Shown here: in pieces, positions 8,118 through 16,334 of the stretch
Layout of the letters: each line of letters opens with the position of its first letter
How positions within the stretch are numbered: position 1 is the stretch's first letter
NCBI GenBank assembly: GCA_002422945.1
Contig: DITW01000048.1
Span: 1-40,633, forward strand
Length of the DNA stretch: 40,633 nucleotides
Source: Sphingomonadales bacterium UBA6174
GTDB lineage: Bacteria; Pseudomonadota; Alphaproteobacteria; Sphingomonadales; Sphingomonadaceae
Direction of reading: 5' to 3'
Notes under the pieces: generated by a model
Databases searched by the model: none
Told to the model about the DNA's origin: nothing
Seen by the model: the letters and a program-made list of their open reading frames with translations, nothing else
Program-made: the position numbers and the translations under genes

Positions 8118-8768
8118 ATGGCGAAAACCAGCAATATCTCGCGTAGGCGGCGGTCGGCTCTGGCAGAGGGAGGCGAAGAATATGCCGCCAAGCGGGCCGA
8201 GCTGATCGAGATTGCGGCGGGGCTGTTTCGCGAAAAGGGCTATCAATCGACCCGTCTTGCCGACATTGCGAACGCCGCTGGCATGGATCGCGCGTCGATC
8301 TATTATTATATCGGCAGCAAGGAGGAATTGTTCCGGGAGTCTGTCGAGGGTATTCTCGATATGAACCTGAGCGAGGCCAAGCGCATTTCAAAGGACCCGA
8401 AGCTGGGGATTGCGGACAGGCTCCAGCAAATCTTCACGGTATTGATGCGGTCTTATGAACAGAATTTCCCGCATATGTATGTCTATATTCAAGAACAGAT
8501 GCATCAGGTGACGACTGAGGAAACTGCATGGTCGCAGGAAATGCTGAAAAAGACGCGCAGTTTTGAAGCGATTATCACCGATCTGATCCGCGAAGGCGCA
8601 GAGGCTGGTGAATTGCGCAACGACATTCCGCCGCGTTTGATGACCAATGCTCTGTTCGGCATGTTCAACTGGACCCATCGCTGGTTTACGCCGGGCGGGT
8701 CTTTGTCGGGTGAGAATGTCGCGACGGCGTTCAACCTGTTGTTCTGGCAGGGTGCGCGCGCGCAATAA
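8118..8768 (+). CDS. TetR/AcrR family regulator (KstR2-like architecture)
   Basis: A 216-residue TetR regulator. A basic N-terminus (ISRRRRSA) leads into the HTH (TRLADIANAAGMDRASIYYYIGSKEELF split over residues ~47-75) and a C-terminal domain with NWTHRWFTPGG, a segment I associate with KstR2-like repressors that sense CoA thioesters of ring degradation. ATG 8118 is preferred; a TTG 34 codons upstream is possible but has no better ribosome site. It is convergent with the acyl-CoA ligase gene, whose own promoter carries three copies of the TCAACA-N4-TGTTGA palindrome. It is therefore a prime candidate for binding those sites, sensing the CoA ester that ligase makes. That link is inference. 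Confidence 0.88.
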   Translation: MAKTSNISRRRRSALAEGGEEYAAKRAELIEIAAGLFREKGYQSTRLADIANAAGMDRASIYYYIGSKEELFRESVEGILDMNLSEAKRISKDPKLGIADRLQQIFTVLMRSYEQNFPHMYVYIQEQMHQVTTEETAWSQEMLKKTRSFEAIITDLIREGAEAGELRNDIPPRLMTNALFGMFNWTHRWFTPGGSLSGENVATAFNLLFWQGARAQ

Positions 8769-8796
8769 CCTGCCAGATCGGCCTGACCCCGTTAGC

Positions 8797-10437
8797 TCAC
8801 CCCTCGCTCAACATCGTGCGCAGGGCGCGCTTGTTGACCTTGGTCGCGGACATCGGCCATTCATGGGCCTGCATGAAATAGACCTCGCGCGGGATTTTGT
8901 AGCTCGCGATCTTGCCCCGGCAAAAGCCGATCAATTCGTCTGATAGCAAGGTCGCGCCCTCGCGCAATTCGACAAAGGCGACCGGCACTTCGTCCAGCCG
9001 CGGATCGGCCTTGCCGACCACTTCCGCCAATTTGACATCTGGATGGCTGCACAAAAAGGCCTCTAGCTCCATCGTCGCGACATTCTCGCCGCCGACCTTG
9101 AGCATGTCTTTCAACCGGCCCTGAAACAACAGATCGCCGGTGGCGGAGCGGCTATAGAGGTCACCTGTGTGAAGCCAGCCGTCTGCGTCGATCGTGTCTA
9201 CGGTCAATTCGGGATGGTTGTAATAACCATCCATCACGCAAAAGCCGCGCACCCAGATTTCGCCCATCTTGCCATCTGCACAATCAAGGCCGGTTTCCGC
9301 ATCGACGATGCGAATGCCGACGCCCGGCGCGGCCTTGCCCTGGGTGATGGCGCGGGTGTCTGCATCGTCATCCGGCAGGCTGAGCGCGAAGACGCCGCCG
9401 GTTTCGGTCATGCCACAGGCTTGCAGAATTTCGGTATTGGGCAACAGGGCCTGCACCCGGCGAACCAAGGTTTCCGGTGCGATGAGGAAGAAATAGCGCA
9501 ATTTGGACAGACGGGTCGGATCGAAGCGCGGGTGGTCGATAATGCCCTGCACAATCGCCGAAAACCAAGGCCATGCGAGCGTGACCTCATTTTCTTCCAA
9601 CAGGCGGATGGCGCGTTCCGGATCGAAGAAGCGATCGGCAAGAAACGTCCCGGCAACACCCAATGAACCGATGAACGGTGCGAGCGAACCGATGTGGAAT
9701 AATGGCCCCGCCGCCCAAGTCACATCCTTGTCAGGCGATTTGAGGCGATAGCGCGCGCGCTCCACCGGGCCACGGGTGACGGCCTCATGGCTCAACATAC
9801 AGCCCTTGGGATTGGCGGTGGTGCCGGAGGTATACATGATCAGCGCCGTGTCGCGGATGCGGGTCTGGCGGCGTGCGTCTTCCACCTGTTGCACGCTGGC
9901 CCGGTCCGTCCATGGCAGGAAGCTCGCCTGATCCATCATGCCCGGGCGGGCGGGGCCACCAAGGTCGATGACATGACGCAATCTGGGGGCTTCGGCAATC
10001 GCGAGCGGGGCGGCAAAGGGGGTAGCATGGTGGCGCAGCGAGGGCAGGGCGTCATCCAAGATCGCGGGCAGGTCGACATATTCCGTGTCGCGGCCACTGG
10101 TGATGATGGCGACGAGATAGGCATCCTTGATGATATAGCCGAGCTCGGTCGCCTTGTGCCGGGTATTGAGCGGCACCACGACGCAGCCGATCAGGCTGAT
10201 GCCGAAAAATGCGTGGAGAAATTCGAGGCCGTTCGGCAGGAACAGGCCGATATTCTGGCCGGGTTGCACGCCCAAAGCGAGCAGGCCACGGGCGACCTGC
10301 TGTGCGCTGGCATATAATTCGGCATAGCTGGCGCGTTCATCCGGAAAGACGATGGCCGCGCGATCAGGATGTGACGCCGTTGCCCGCACCAGCAGGTCGC
10401 CGATGGTGGTTACTTCGGTGCAAATCTGGTTGGTCAT
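8797..10437 (-). CDS. Acyl-CoA synthetase (ANL superfamily)
   Basis: A 546-residue AMP-forming acid:CoA ligase. The P-loop-like YTSGTTANPKG is at residues 202-212, GMTETGG at 342-348, GWLHTGDL at 420-427, the hinge GRLKDMLKVGGEN follows, and a C-terminal Lys lies in SATKVNKRAL. It should adenylate a carboxylic acid and transfer it to CoA. In the camphor route the acid would be 2-oxo-4,5,5-trimethylcyclopentenylacetate (OTE); here the substrate is inferred. The MTNQ start at 10437 is chosen over a TTG 18 codons upstream. It is the only minus-strand gene of this part and shares the 10438-10761 control region with the divergent monooxygenase gene. Confidence 0.9.
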   Translation of the reverse strand: MTNQICTEVTTIGDLLVRATASHPDRAAIVFPDERASYAELYASAQQVARGLLALGVQPGQNIGLFLPNGLEFLHAFFGISLIGCVVVPLNTRHKATELGYIIKDAYLVAIITSGRDTEYVDLPAILDDALPSLRHHATPFAAPLAIAEAPRLRHVIDLGGPARPGMMDQASFLPWTDRASVQQVEDARRQTRIRDTALIMYTSGTTANPKGCMLSHEAVTRGPVERARYRLKSPDKDVTWAAGPLFHIGSLAPFIGSLGVAGTFLADRFFDPERAIRLLEENEVTLAWPWFSAIVQGIIDHPRFDPTRLSKLRYFFLIAPETLVRRVQALLPNTEILQACGMTETGGVFALSLPDDDADTRAITQGKAAPGVGIRIVDAETGLDCADGKMGEIWVRGFCVMDGYYNHPELTVDTIDADGWLHTGDLYSRSATGDLLFQGRLKDMLKVGGENVATMELEAFLCSHPDVKLAEVVGKADPRLDEVPVAFVELREGATLLSDELIGFCRGKIASYKIPREVYFMQAHEWPMSATKVNKRALRTMLSEG

Positions 10438-10542
10438 CAACTTTATCTCGTTCCTGCTTATCTGCTGCCACGACTTGCCGCTTGGGGACAATGGCCGATG
10501 GCACTCCTCTAGTCTCTATTTCAGCGTGTCAGGCCATCCATG

Positions 10543-10558
10543 TCAACACATATGTTGA
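10543..10558. promoter_or_regulatory. Operator-like palindrome, copy 1 (TCAACA-CATA-TGTTGA)
   Basis: A perfect match to the repeated 16-base inverted repeat. It lies 106 bases upstream of the ligase start codon. Confidence 0.7.
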
Positions 10559-10597
10559 TTGGCTGTGGTGAATTGATGCAGTGATGCGCTTAATGGC

Positions 10598-10613
10598 TCA
10601 ACATTAACGTTGA
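10598..10613. promoter_or_regulatory. Operator-like palindrome, copy 2 (TCAACA-TTAA-CGTTGA)
   Basis: One base of the right arm differs from the consensus (C for T). It is the middle of the three sites. Confidence 0.65.
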
Positions 10614-10634
10614 CAGCCTCACGGGTGAATCATA

Positions 10635-10650
10635 TCAACATAGTTGTTGA
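10635..10650. promoter_or_regulatory. Operator-like palindrome, copy 3 (TCAACA-TAGT-TGTTGA)
   Basis: Both arms match the consensus exactly. It lies 112 bases upstream of the monooxygenase start at 10762. Confidence 0.7.
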
Positions 10651-10761
10651 CGAGCGGTGCGCCTATGCGGCGGCCATGTGCTCTAATCAGATTCGAGGGT
10701 GGCTGACTGTCCGATAAGGCGGCAGTATTACCCGAATAAGAACATAATCCGGAGGGTGACT

Positions 10762-11916
10762 ATGAAGTTCCATTTGATGCAAACCGGCGTTGTTGGCCGC
10801 CGTCATGAAATCGAAGCCGGCATGGCCGGTCAACGCCATGATCTGTACCAGCGCTTTCTTGAGGAAGTGAAGGGCTATATCCGGTTGGCCGATGACATCG
10901 GCTATGCGAGCTATGCCCAGCCGGAACATCATCTCCAGATCGAAGGGTTTGAGGTCAACAACCATCCCGGTATGTTCAGCCTGTTCGTCGGCATGCATTC
11001 CAAGCGTTTGCATGCGTCTGCCATGGGCTACACCCTGCCGACCCATAATCCACTGCGCGTGGCGGAAGAAATCGCGACGCTCGATCACATGTTGAAAGGC
11101 CGTCTCAACGTTGCCTTTACCCGTGGCTATCATGCGCGCTGGGTCGATAGCTATGCAGCGGTGAAGGGCGTGGGCTGCACCCAGCCTGCCAATGCCAAGG
11201 CCAAGGACGCTCAGGACACGTTCAACCGCGAAGTGTTCGAAGAGTCGATTCAGGTCATCAAAAAGGCATGGACCAGCGATGTCTTCAGCCATCATGGTAA
11301 GCATTGGAATTTCCCGCCGCTGGCCGGGTCTGCCGGGCATCCGGCCTATGCCAAATATGGCAAGGGCCAGGATGAAAACGGCATTGTGCGCGAAGTCGGC
11401 ATTGCGCCCAAATGCTATCAATCGCCCCATCCGCGCATCTTTGGCGGCTTTGCGGGGACGATGCGGACGGTCGATATGTGGGCGCGCGAAAATGGAACGC
11501 CGATTGTGTTGGCAGACGATCTCGATTTCTGTTCGGCGCTTTCAAATCGTTGGTATGATGGCGCGCTACGTGCGGGCCATACCCCGGACAAGGGCGATTC
11601 CATCGCTTGGGGTGGCTTTTTGATGATCACCGAAGACAAGGCCCGTGCCGAATATCTGATGAACGAGCATAAATGGTTCTGGGATGAATGGTTCATTCCG
11701 CTTGGCCAGCGCATGCCGAACGTGCTGATCGGTTCCGCGAGCGAAATCATCGACCGCATCGGCAAGGCGCATGATCGCCTCGGTTTCAATGATTTGTTCC
11801 TGATGTTCGGGCAGGGCCATTTGGAGCCGGAAGCCAATCATGAGGAATTGGTCGCCTTTATCGAAAAGGTCGCGCCGCATTTCTCCAACAAGGCGGCAGA
11901 CGGCACGCTCGTTTGA
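10762..11916 (+). CDS. Luciferase-like flavin-dependent monooxygenase, second subfamily
   Basis: A 384-residue LLM-fold enzyme, clearly distinct from the two diketocamphane-type enzymes in this island. The fold shows in the N-terminal KFHLMQTG strand, the YAQPEHH motif where the family has an EHH/EHN flavin-site segment, LPTHNPLRVAEEIATLDHM, and GRLNVAFTRGY. ATG 10762 is preceded by a strong GGAGGG (10751-10756), which rules out a longer start at 10699. It would use FMNH2 and oxygen on a pathway ketone, acid or CoA ester; one possibility is the second ring-opening step done by an FAD enzyme (OTEMO) in P. putida. First gene of the second plus-strand run, under the three-operator region. Confidence 0.88.
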   Translation: MKFHLMQTGVVGRRHEIEAGMAGQRHDLYQRFLEEVKGYIRLADDIGYASYAQPEHHLQIEGFEVNNHPGMFSLFVGMHSKRLHASAMGYTLPTHNPLRVAEEIATLDHMLKGRLNVAFTRGYHARWVDSYAAVKGVGCTQPANAKAKDAQDTFNREVFEESIQVIKKAWTSDVFSHHGKHWNFPPLAGSAGHPAYAKYGKGQDENGIVREVGIAPKCYQSPHPRIFGGFAGTMRTVDMWARENGTPIVLADDLDFCSALSNRWYDGALRAGHTPDKGDSIAWGGFLMITEDKARAEYLMNEHKWFWDEWFIPLGQRMPNVLIGSASEIIDRIGKAHDRLGFNDLFLMFGQGHLEPEANHEELVAFIEKVAPHFSNKAADGTLV

Positions 11917-11932
11917 CCTGATCGATCGGTGA

Positions 11933-11949
11933 GGGGGCGCCATGCCCCC
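11933..11949. other. Short GC hairpin between the two monooxygenase genes
   Basis: GGGGGC (11933-11938) pairs with GCCCCC (11944-11949) around GCCAT. No T-run follows; it may tune expression between the two genes or stabilise the upstream mRNA. Confidence 0.35.
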
Positions 11950-11980
11950 CATGCAATATAAGAATATTGGGAGAAGCAGG

Positions 11981-13075
11981 ATGCAAACTGGGATTTTCAT
12001 GACCCCGTATAATCCGCCGAGCCGGACAGCGCGTCAGGTGTTCGACTGGGCGGTGGACATTGCGCGGATCGCGGATGAGGCCGGTTTCGCCGATTTCATG
12101 ATTGGCGAACATTATACGCTCGCTTGGGAAAATATCCCGTCGCCAGACGTGATTATCGCGGCGGCTGCCCAGTCGACCAAGACCATCCGTTTCGCACCGA
12201 TGGCGCATTTGCTGCCCTATCACGATCCTGCGACCCTCGCGATCCGCATCGGCTGGCTCAGCCAGATTTTGGAAGGGCGCTATTTCTTGGGTGTTGCCCC
12301 CGGCGGCCATCACACCGACGCGATTTTGCATGGCTATGACAACATCATGGAATTGGGCAAGGTCCAGTTGGAAGCGCTCGACCTGATGGAGCGCGTGTGG
12401 AAGCGCGAACCGTTCATGCACAAGGGCGAAACCTTCCGCGCCGGTTTTCCGGGGCCGGACAATATGCCCGGCTATGACGTCGAAATCGCCAACAACAACC
12501 CTTGGGGCGGGCGCGATGCGATGGAAATCGCCGTCACCGGCCTGTCGAAAAACTCTGCCTCTATGAAGTTCGCGGGCGAGCGCAATTACAGCCCGATCTC
12601 GTTTTTCGGCGGGGTTGAGCAGATGAAGGGCCATTGGGATACTTGGGCCGAAGCCGCTACCGGCGCTGGCTATACCGCGGATCGCAGCCGCTTCCGCATC
12701 TGCCGCGACGTGTTCATCGCCGATACCGATGCCGAGGCCAAGCGTCTGGCGCTAAAGAGCGGGCTTGCCCGGACGTGGCGCGATTATCTCGTGCCAATCT
12801 ACAAGAAATTCAACCTGTTCGAGGGCATTATTCAGGATTCGGGCAAGGATTTGCAGCCGGATGATGTGAATGAGGATTTCCTCGTCGAACATGTCTGGCT
12901 TTGCGGTTCGCCGGAAACCGTGATCGAAAAGCTGGAGCGACTGGCGGACAAGACCGGCGGTTGGGGGCAGCTTGTGGCCAATCAGCACGACAGCATCGAC
13001 GATCCCAAGCCTTGGGCGGAATCCTTGCAACGTCTGGCCCAGCAGGTCGCGCCTAAAGTCAAAATGCCGAATTGA
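11981..13075 (+). CDS. 2,5-diketocamphane 1,2-monooxygenase-like (type II Baeyer-Villiger)
   Basis: A 364-residue LLM enzyme. The stretches TPYNPPSRTARQVFDW (residues ~8-23), MIGEHYTLAWENIP, GRYFLGVAPGGHHTDA and HVWLCGSPETV agree very closely, from memory, with 2,5-diketocamphane 1,2-monooxygenase of P. putida, which converts 2,5-diketocamphane to an unstable lactone that opens to OTE. It shares the fold and many motifs with 1781-2905 (for example WENIP, MAHLLP and GWLSQILEGRYFLG) but is a separate isozyme. The start is ATG 11981 just after GGGAGAAGCAGG. It lies directly upstream of the dehydrogenase that would make its diketone. The presence of both isozyme types implies that both camphor enantiomers can be used. 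Confidence 0.88.
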   Translation: MQTGIFMTPYNPPSRTARQVFDWAVDIARIADEAGFADFMIGEHYTLAWENIPSPDVIIAAAAQSTKTIRFAPMAHLLPYHDPATLAIRIGWLSQILEGRYFLGVAPGGHHTDAILHGYDNIMELGKVQLEALDLMERVWKREPFMHKGETFRAGFPGPDNMPGYDVEIANNNPWGGRDAMEIAVTGLSKNSASMKFAGERNYSPISFFGGVEQMKGHWDTWAEAATGAGYTADRSRFRICRDVFIADTDAEAKRLALKSGLARTWRDYLVPIYKKFNLFEGIIQDSGKDLQPDDVNEDFLVEHVWLCGSPETVIEKLERLADKTGGWGQLVANQHDSIDDPKPWAESLQRLAQQVAPKVKMPN

Positions 13076-13157
13076 AGATATTTGGACACGGCACCGGCCC
13101 GGATGAACTGACGCAAGATCAGACATCAGGGCCGAATGTCATTGGAGGAGAATGAGG

Positions 13158-14243
13158 ATGCGTACTGGTAGAGCCGCTGTGATGGTGGGAAAAGATCGCC
13201 TTGAAACATGGGAAGTGCCGGTGCCGGAACCGGAGGCCGGTGGCGCATTGGTGCGGGTCGTGCTGGGCGGTGTGTGCGGCAGCGACGTGCATATCCTGAA
13301 TGGCGAGGCGGGCGAAATGCCGTTCCCGATCATCCTTGGCCATGAAGGCGTGGGCATGATTGAAAAGGTCGGTCCGGGCGTAACCACCGATTATGCCGGT
13401 GTGCCGGTCAAGGCGGGTGATCTGGTCTATTGGTCGCCGATTGCTTTATGCCATCGCTGCCATAGCTGCACCGTGCTCGAAGAAACGCCGTGCGAGAATT
13501 CGCAATTCTTCGAACATGCCGAAAAGCCCAATTGGGGTAGCTATGCCGATTTTGCGTGGCTGCCGAACGGCCTGCCGTTCTTCCGCCTGCCGGATCATGC
13601 CCAGCCAGAGGCAGTGGCATCGCTTGGCTGCGCCTTGCCGACAGTGTTGCGCGGGTTCGACCGTTGTGGCCGGGTGCGGGTTGGCGATACGGTCGTCGTG
13701 CAAGGGGCAGGGCCGGTCGGCCTCGCGTCCGTGCTGGTCGCGGCGCAGGCCGGGGCGCGCGAAGTCATCGTGATCGATGGATCGCCCGCACGTCGCGCCG
13801 TGGCGCAGCGTCTGGGCGCGACCTCCACCATATCGCTTGATACCGACATGGCGGAACGGCGGCGGATGATTTACGATCTATGCGGTCCGCATGGTCCCAA
13901 TGTCGTGGTCGAGGCCGCAGGCGTGTTGCAGGCATTTCCGGAAGGCGTGGATCTGACCGGCAATCACGGTCGCTACATCATATTGGGCCTGTGGGGCGCG
14001 ATTGGCACCCAGCCGATCTCGCCGCGCGATATGACCACCAAGAATATTACCGTCTCCGGGGCAACATTCCCCAAGCCGAAGCATTATTACGAGGCGATGC
14101 ACATGTCGGTGCGGTTGCAGGACAAGGTCCCGCTGGCCGAATTGGTGAGCCATCGCTTTGGCATCAATGCGGCTGGCGAGGCGCTTGCTGCGGTCAAATC
14201 CGGCGCTGCCATCAAGGCAGTGATCGATCCGACTATTCGTTGA
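13158..14243 (+). CDS. Zinc-dependent alcohol dehydrogenase (hydroxycamphor dehydrogenase-like)
   Basis: A 361-residue medium-chain dehydrogenase. Catalytic zinc ligands are Cys40 (GVCGSD), His62-Glu63 (GHEG) and probably Cys158; the structural zinc site has Cys98, 101, 104 and 112; GAGPVG at 183-188 starts the NAD fold. It should oxidise a secondary alcohol to a ketone. Position between the 2,5-diketocamphane-type monooxygenase and the CYP101-type P450 matches a role as 5-exo-hydroxycamphor dehydrogenase (camD in P. putida), although homology to that specific protein was not checked. GGAGGAG at 13144-13150 favours ATG 13158 over 13152. Confidence 0.87.
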   Translation: MRTGRAAVMVGKDRLETWEVPVPEPEAGGALVRVVLGGVCGSDVHILNGEAGEMPFPIILGHEGVGMIEKVGPGVTTDYAGVPVKAGDLVYWSPIALCHRCHSCTVLEETPCENSQFFEHAEKPNWGSYADFAWLPNGLPFFRLPDHAQPEAVASLGCALPTVLRGFDRCGRVRVGDTVVVQGAGPVGLASVLVAAQAGAREVIVIDGSPARRAVAQRLGATSTISLDTDMAERRRMIYDLCGPHGPNVVVEAAGVLQAFPEGVDLTGNHGRYIILGLWGAIGTQPISPRDMTTKNITVSGATFPKPKHYYEAMHMSVRLQDKVPLAELVSHRFGINAAGEALAAVKSGAAIKAVIDPTIR

Positions 14244-14259
14244 GGAGCGGGAGCATATC

Positions 14260-15510
14260 ATGACCGAAGCCGCAATTATGAACCAGCGCGTCAAGGCCGT
14301 CGTGCCTGACAATGTGCCTGCCGACCGCATCCGCGACATTGATATGTATGCGCTCGACGGGCTGCATGAGGGCTATCACGAAGCATGGAAAAAAGTGCAG
14401 CAGCCCGGCACCCCCGGCCTGATCTGGACGCCTTATACCGGTGGCCATTGGATCGCCACCAAGGGTGCGATGATCAAGGAAATCTATAGCGATCCCACCC
14501 GCTTTTCGAGCGAGGTGATTTTCCTGCCGAAAGAAGCGGGTGAGAAATATGCGATGGTCCCGACCCGCATGGACCCGCCGGAACATACGCCCTATCGCAA
14601 GGTGCTGGATAAGGGCCTGAATCCGTCCCAGATCCGCATGGTCGAAGACAAGGTGCGCGCGGTGGCGGCTGAACTGATCGATTCATTCGCCGATAAGGGC
14701 GAATGCGATTTTCCGCGCGATTATGCGAAGATTTTCCCTATCCGGGTGTTCATGGCCATGGCCGATCTGCCGATGAGCGATGTGCCGATGTTGAGCCGTT
14801 TTGCCGAGGATATGACCCGGCCATCTGGCAATACGCCGGAAGAAATGGCCGCCGTGCTGGATGCCGCGAACCAAGGCTTTTTCGCATATGTCGAACCGAT
14901 CATTCAGCAGCGGCGCGGTGGTACGGGCAATGATATTATCACGCTGATGGTCAATAGCGATATCAACGGCGAACCGATGCCGCATGACAAGGCGGTGGGC
15001 CTGATTGCGTTGCTGCTATTGGGTGGCCTTGATACGGTCGTTAATTTCCTCAGCTTCTTCATGATCTATCTGGCGCGCCATCCGGAAAAGGTTGCGGAAT
15101 TGAACAGCGATCCGTTGGTCTTGCTGCGCGGTGCCGAGGAAATGTTCCGCCGCTTCCCGGTGGTGTCGGAGGCCCGGATGGTTGCCAAGGATCTTGAATA
15201 TGATGGTGTCTCGCTGAAACGCGGTGACATGATCCTGATCCCGACGGCGCTGGATGGGCTTGATCCGAACAGCAATGATGATCCGATGAACCTCGATTTC
15301 AGCCGCAAGCAGATTTCGCACAGCACCTTTGGTGGCGGTCCGCACCGTTGCGCCGGACTGCATCTGGCGCGGATGGAGGCGATTGTGACGATGCAGGAAT
15401 GGTTGAAGCGCATCCCCGCATTCAGCCTGAAGCCGGGCGCCAATCCGGTCTATCAATCCGGTATCATCGCGGCGGTCGAAAATGTGCCGTTGATCTGGGC
15501 GACGAAATAA
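14260..15510 (+). CDS. Cytochrome P450, CYP101 (P450cam) type
   Basis: A 416-residue soluble bacterial P450. The I-helix LLLLGGLDTVVNFLSF (251-266, with Asp258-Thr259 for oxygen activation), ExxR at 294-297, and the haem-binding FGGGPHRC (357-364, Cys364 ligand) are intact. The segment EAGEKYAMVPTRMDPPEH has Tyr97 where P450cam has its camphor-hydrogen-bonding Tyr96, while P450cam Phe98 corresponds to Met99 here. The expected job is hydroxylation of camphor or a similar ketone. It needs a 2Fe-2S ferredoxin and reductase; neither is encoded in this window. It starts 16 bases after the dehydrogenase stop, behind GGAGCGGGAG, and is followed by a terminator hairpin. Confidence 0.92.
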   Translation: MTEAAIMNQRVKAVVPDNVPADRIRDIDMYALDGLHEGYHEAWKKVQQPGTPGLIWTPYTGGHWIATKGAMIKEIYSDPTRFSSEVIFLPKEAGEKYAMVPTRMDPPEHTPYRKVLDKGLNPSQIRMVEDKVRAVAAELIDSFADKGECDFPRDYAKIFPIRVFMAMADLPMSDVPMLSRFAEDMTRPSGNTPEEMAAVLDAANQGFFAYVEPIIQQRRGGTGNDIITLMVNSDINGEPMPHDKAVGLIALLLLGGLDTVVNFLSFFMIYLARHPEKVAELNSDPLVLLRGAEEMFRRFPVVSEARMVAKDLEYDGVSLKRGDMILIPTALDGLDPNSNDDPMNLDFSRKQISHSTFGGGPHRCAGLHLARMEAIVTMQEWLKRIPAFSLKPGANPVYQSGIIAAVENVPLIWATK

Positions 15511-15519
15511 TGGCTCAAG

Positions 15520-15547
15520 GGGCGGAGGGTGAAACCTCCGCCCTATT
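15520..15547 (+). terminator. Terminator hairpin after the P450 gene
   Basis: Nine-base arms 15520-15528 and 15535-15543 pair perfectly around a six-base loop and are followed by TATTT. This ends the monooxygenase-dehydrogenase-P450 run before the convergent gene. Confidence 0.65.
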
Positions 15548-15551
15548 TCGT

Positions 15552-16205
15552 TCAGCGCACGCCGGTATGAAGGGGTGCTGCCGCAGCGATGTCAAGCGCA
15601 TGGCGGATGGCGATCTTGCCCGCGCCAAGCCGGGCCGCATTGTTGAGATGGTGGCGCATCCCCGGCAGATAACGATGGGTCGGCGTCGCGTCCGAGGCCA
15701 TGGCGATCAATTCCTTGATAATCGCCCGGACGGTCCCGCTTTTCCACGGGATCGCGCAATATTGGTGGAAGCCCTTGAATAGATCGGGTGAAAGCCGCAG
15801 CAGCGCATCCATGAACCCCGGATTTTCCTGCTCAAACGGCTGCCAATAGGGGTCGGTGCCGACATATTGATCCCACAAGGCCTGTTGGTCAGGGGTCAGC
15901 GGGCAGCGCGTCATTTCGCCGCTCGCTTCTGCCAAGTCCAGCAAACGCCGCGCCGTCAGCATCAGCGAATGGACGCCAAGGCCGGAGATCAACGCGATGG
16001 TTTCCTGCATCTGGGCAATGGATGCGCCCGCCTGATGTGCTGCCTTCATCGCATTATCGAGCGCGGCCATATCGAGCGAGGTAACGGCGGCCTTTACCCC
16101 CAGATCGATCAGCGCGATGCTGACCCCATCCAGCGGATCGCCATCGGGCAGATCGTGGATCAGGCGCTCGGCTTGCGCGCGGAGTTCGGCGATGTTGAGT
16201 TCCAT
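15552..16205 (-). CDS. Carboxymuconolactone decarboxylase/AhpD-like protein without the catalytic cysteines
   Basis: A 217-residue, mainly helical protein that I place in the CMD/AhpD fold: a first half with SIALIDLGVKAAVTSLD and a second with KELIAMASDATPTHRYLPG followed by MRHHLNNAARLGAG. In redox-active AhpD proteins a Cys-x-x-Cys-His motif occupies the place of TPTHRYLPGMRHH, so peroxidase-type chemistry is unlikely; decarboxylase or binding functions remain. It is transcribed against its neighbours and divergent from the SnoaL-like gene at 16335, sharing the operator palindrome at 16262-16277, so it belongs to the same regulon. The family call is moderate, the function unknown. Confidence 0.65.
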   Translation of the reverse strand: MELNIAELRAQAERLIHDLPDGDPLDGVSIALIDLGVKAAVTSLDMAALDNAMKAAHQAGASIAQMQETIALISGLGVHSLMLTARRLLDLAEASGEMTRCPLTPDQQALWDQYVGTDPYWQPFEQENPGFMDALLRLSPDLFKGFHQYCAIPWKSGTVRAIIKELIAMASDATPTHRYLPGMRHHLNNAARLGAGKIAIRHALDIAAAAPLHTGVR

Positions 16206-16261
16206 ATGTCCTCGAATGTGATGTGATCGATGACCGATGTAGGGAATTTACACCCCATCAG

Positions 16262-16277
16262 TCAACATTTGTGTTGA
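16262..16277. promoter_or_regulatory. Operator-like palindrome, copy 4 (TCAACA-TTTG-TGTTGA)
   Basis: Both arms match the consensus seen at 10543 and 10635. It is centred in the 129-base gap between divergent genes starting at 16205 (minus) and 16335 (plus), where a bound dimer could block both promoters. Confidence 0.72.
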
Positions 16278-16334
16278 CGAATATTTGAGCCGGAGTCATT
16301 GTAGGCCTAACGAACGAAAAGAGGTGAGGAGCAT

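Larger units (their letters stand above)
10438..10761. promoter_or_regulatory. Divergent control region with three operator palindromes
   Basis: A 324-base gap between the divergent ligase and monooxygenase genes, without any gene. It contains three TCAACA-N4-(T/C)GTTGA palindromes, listed separately at 10543, 10598 and 10635, with centres 55 and 37 bases apart. The layout fits repression of two opposed promoters by one TetR-type dimer. Confidence 0.7.
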
